Of a DNA stretch of 5,939 nucleotides, positions 5,627 through 5,939 are shown in pieces; the stretch's first letter is position 1, and every line of letters starts with the position of its first letter. The notes beneath the pieces are model-generated. The model worked only from the letters and a program-made list of their open reading frames with translations, made no database searches and was not told the origin of the DNA. The position numbers were made by a program, and so were the translations under genes. Source of the DNA: Thioalkalivibrio sp. (GTDB lineage Bacteria > Pseudomonadota > Gammaproteobacteria > Ectothiorhodospirales > Ectothiorhodospiraceae); NCBI GenBank assembly GCA_007136145.1, contig SLHN01000037.1, positions 1 to 5,939 on the forward strand, given 5' to 3'.

Positions 5627-5939
5627 ATGAGCCAGTCCGGCCAGCCCGCCTACAAGCGTATCCTTCTCAAGCTTAGCGGTGAGGCCTTCATGGGCGCTCA
5701 GGACTACGGCGTCGATCCGCTGGTTCTGGATCAGGTGGCACGGGAAGTCGCGGAGCTTTCCACTCTCGGTGTCGAGATCGGCATTGTGATCGGCGGTGGC
5801 AACATCTTCCGCGGCGCCGGGTTGGCTCAGGGCGGAATGGACCGGGTGACCGGTGACCACATGGGAATGCTGGCCACGGTGATCAACGCGCTGGCATTGC
5901 AGGACGCGATCGAACGCACGGGGCGTTTTTGCCGGGTGA
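5627..5939 (+). CDS. pyrH: Uridylate kinase (UMP kinase), N-terminal part (runs off the right edge)
   Basis: The first 104 codons are present, out of roughly 240 expected. UMP kinase uses ATP to turn UMP into UDP in pyrimidine nucleotide synthesis. The bacterial enzyme is a hexamer of the amino acid kinase fold, activated by GTP and inhibited by UTP, and is unrelated to eukaryotic UMP/CMP kinase. Visible motifs are YKRILLKLSGEAF (residues 9-21) with Lys15, the glycine-rich loop IGGGNIFRGAG (55-65) with Arg62, and TGDHMGMLATVIN (75-87) with Asp77, all at the positions seen in E. coli PyrH. The frame is open to the edge and ends in RFCRV with the first base of the next codon, consistent with the family continuing with Met. 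It lies 89 bases after tsf in the same direction; frr usually comes next in this gene order, beyond the window. Confidence 0.96.
   Translation, partial: MSQSGQPAYKRILLKLSGEAFMGAQDYGVDPLVLDQVAREVAELSTLGVEIGIVIGGGNIFRGAGLAQGGMDRVTGDHMGMLATVINALALQDAIERTGRFCRV

Noticed and set aside
1..5939. Mobile element, CRISPR array, toxin-antitoxin or defence system.
   Set aside because: No repeat arrays, terminal inverted repeats, transposase or unfamiliar coding region was seen; nearly all bases belong to well-known housekeeping genes.

Overview
The window is a GC-rich stretch of bacterial chromosome with an ordinary housekeeping layout, most consistent with a gammaproteobacterium. The order glnD, map, divergent gap, rpsB, tsf, pyrH is the classic gammaproteobacterial arrangement (as in Escherichia coli), and the proteins carry the matching signature residues. 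The high GC content and an HrpB-type helicase gene beside glnD, where E. coli has dapD, suggest a free-living lineage outside the enterics. A purple-sulfur or halophilic gammaproteobacterium would fit, but the sequence alone does not fix the genus.

Left half, minus strand (read right to left): map (methionine aminopeptidase) starts at 3662 and ends in an ATGA overlap with glnD (PII uridylyltransferase / uridylyl-removing enzyme), which runs to 217. After a 35-base gap comes the 5' end of an hrpB-like DEAH-box helicase gene, cut by the left edge. No terminator separates these genes, so they may share a transcript.

Centre, 3663-3863: a 201-base divergent regulatory region. It holds a good extended -10 promoter with a GC-rich discriminator facing rpsB, a possible overlapping promoter facing map, and a leader of about 120 bases before rpsB that can form competing base pairings.

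Right half, plus strand: rpsB (ribosomal protein S2), tsf (elongation factor Ts) and the first 104 codons of pyrH (UMP kinase), each with a clear Shine-Dalgarno sequence. A strong 10-bp GC hairpin without a U-tract lies between rpsB and tsf. The tsf-pyrH spacer contains a short stretch resembling a tRNA T-arm, but no intact tRNA.

The genes work in translation (S2, EF-Ts, N-terminal methionine removal), nitrogen sensing (GlnD) and pyrimidine nucleotide supply (PyrH). I found no mobile element, CRISPR array, defence system or undescribed multi-gene system. All points worth a second look lie in the non-coding gaps and gene junctions.
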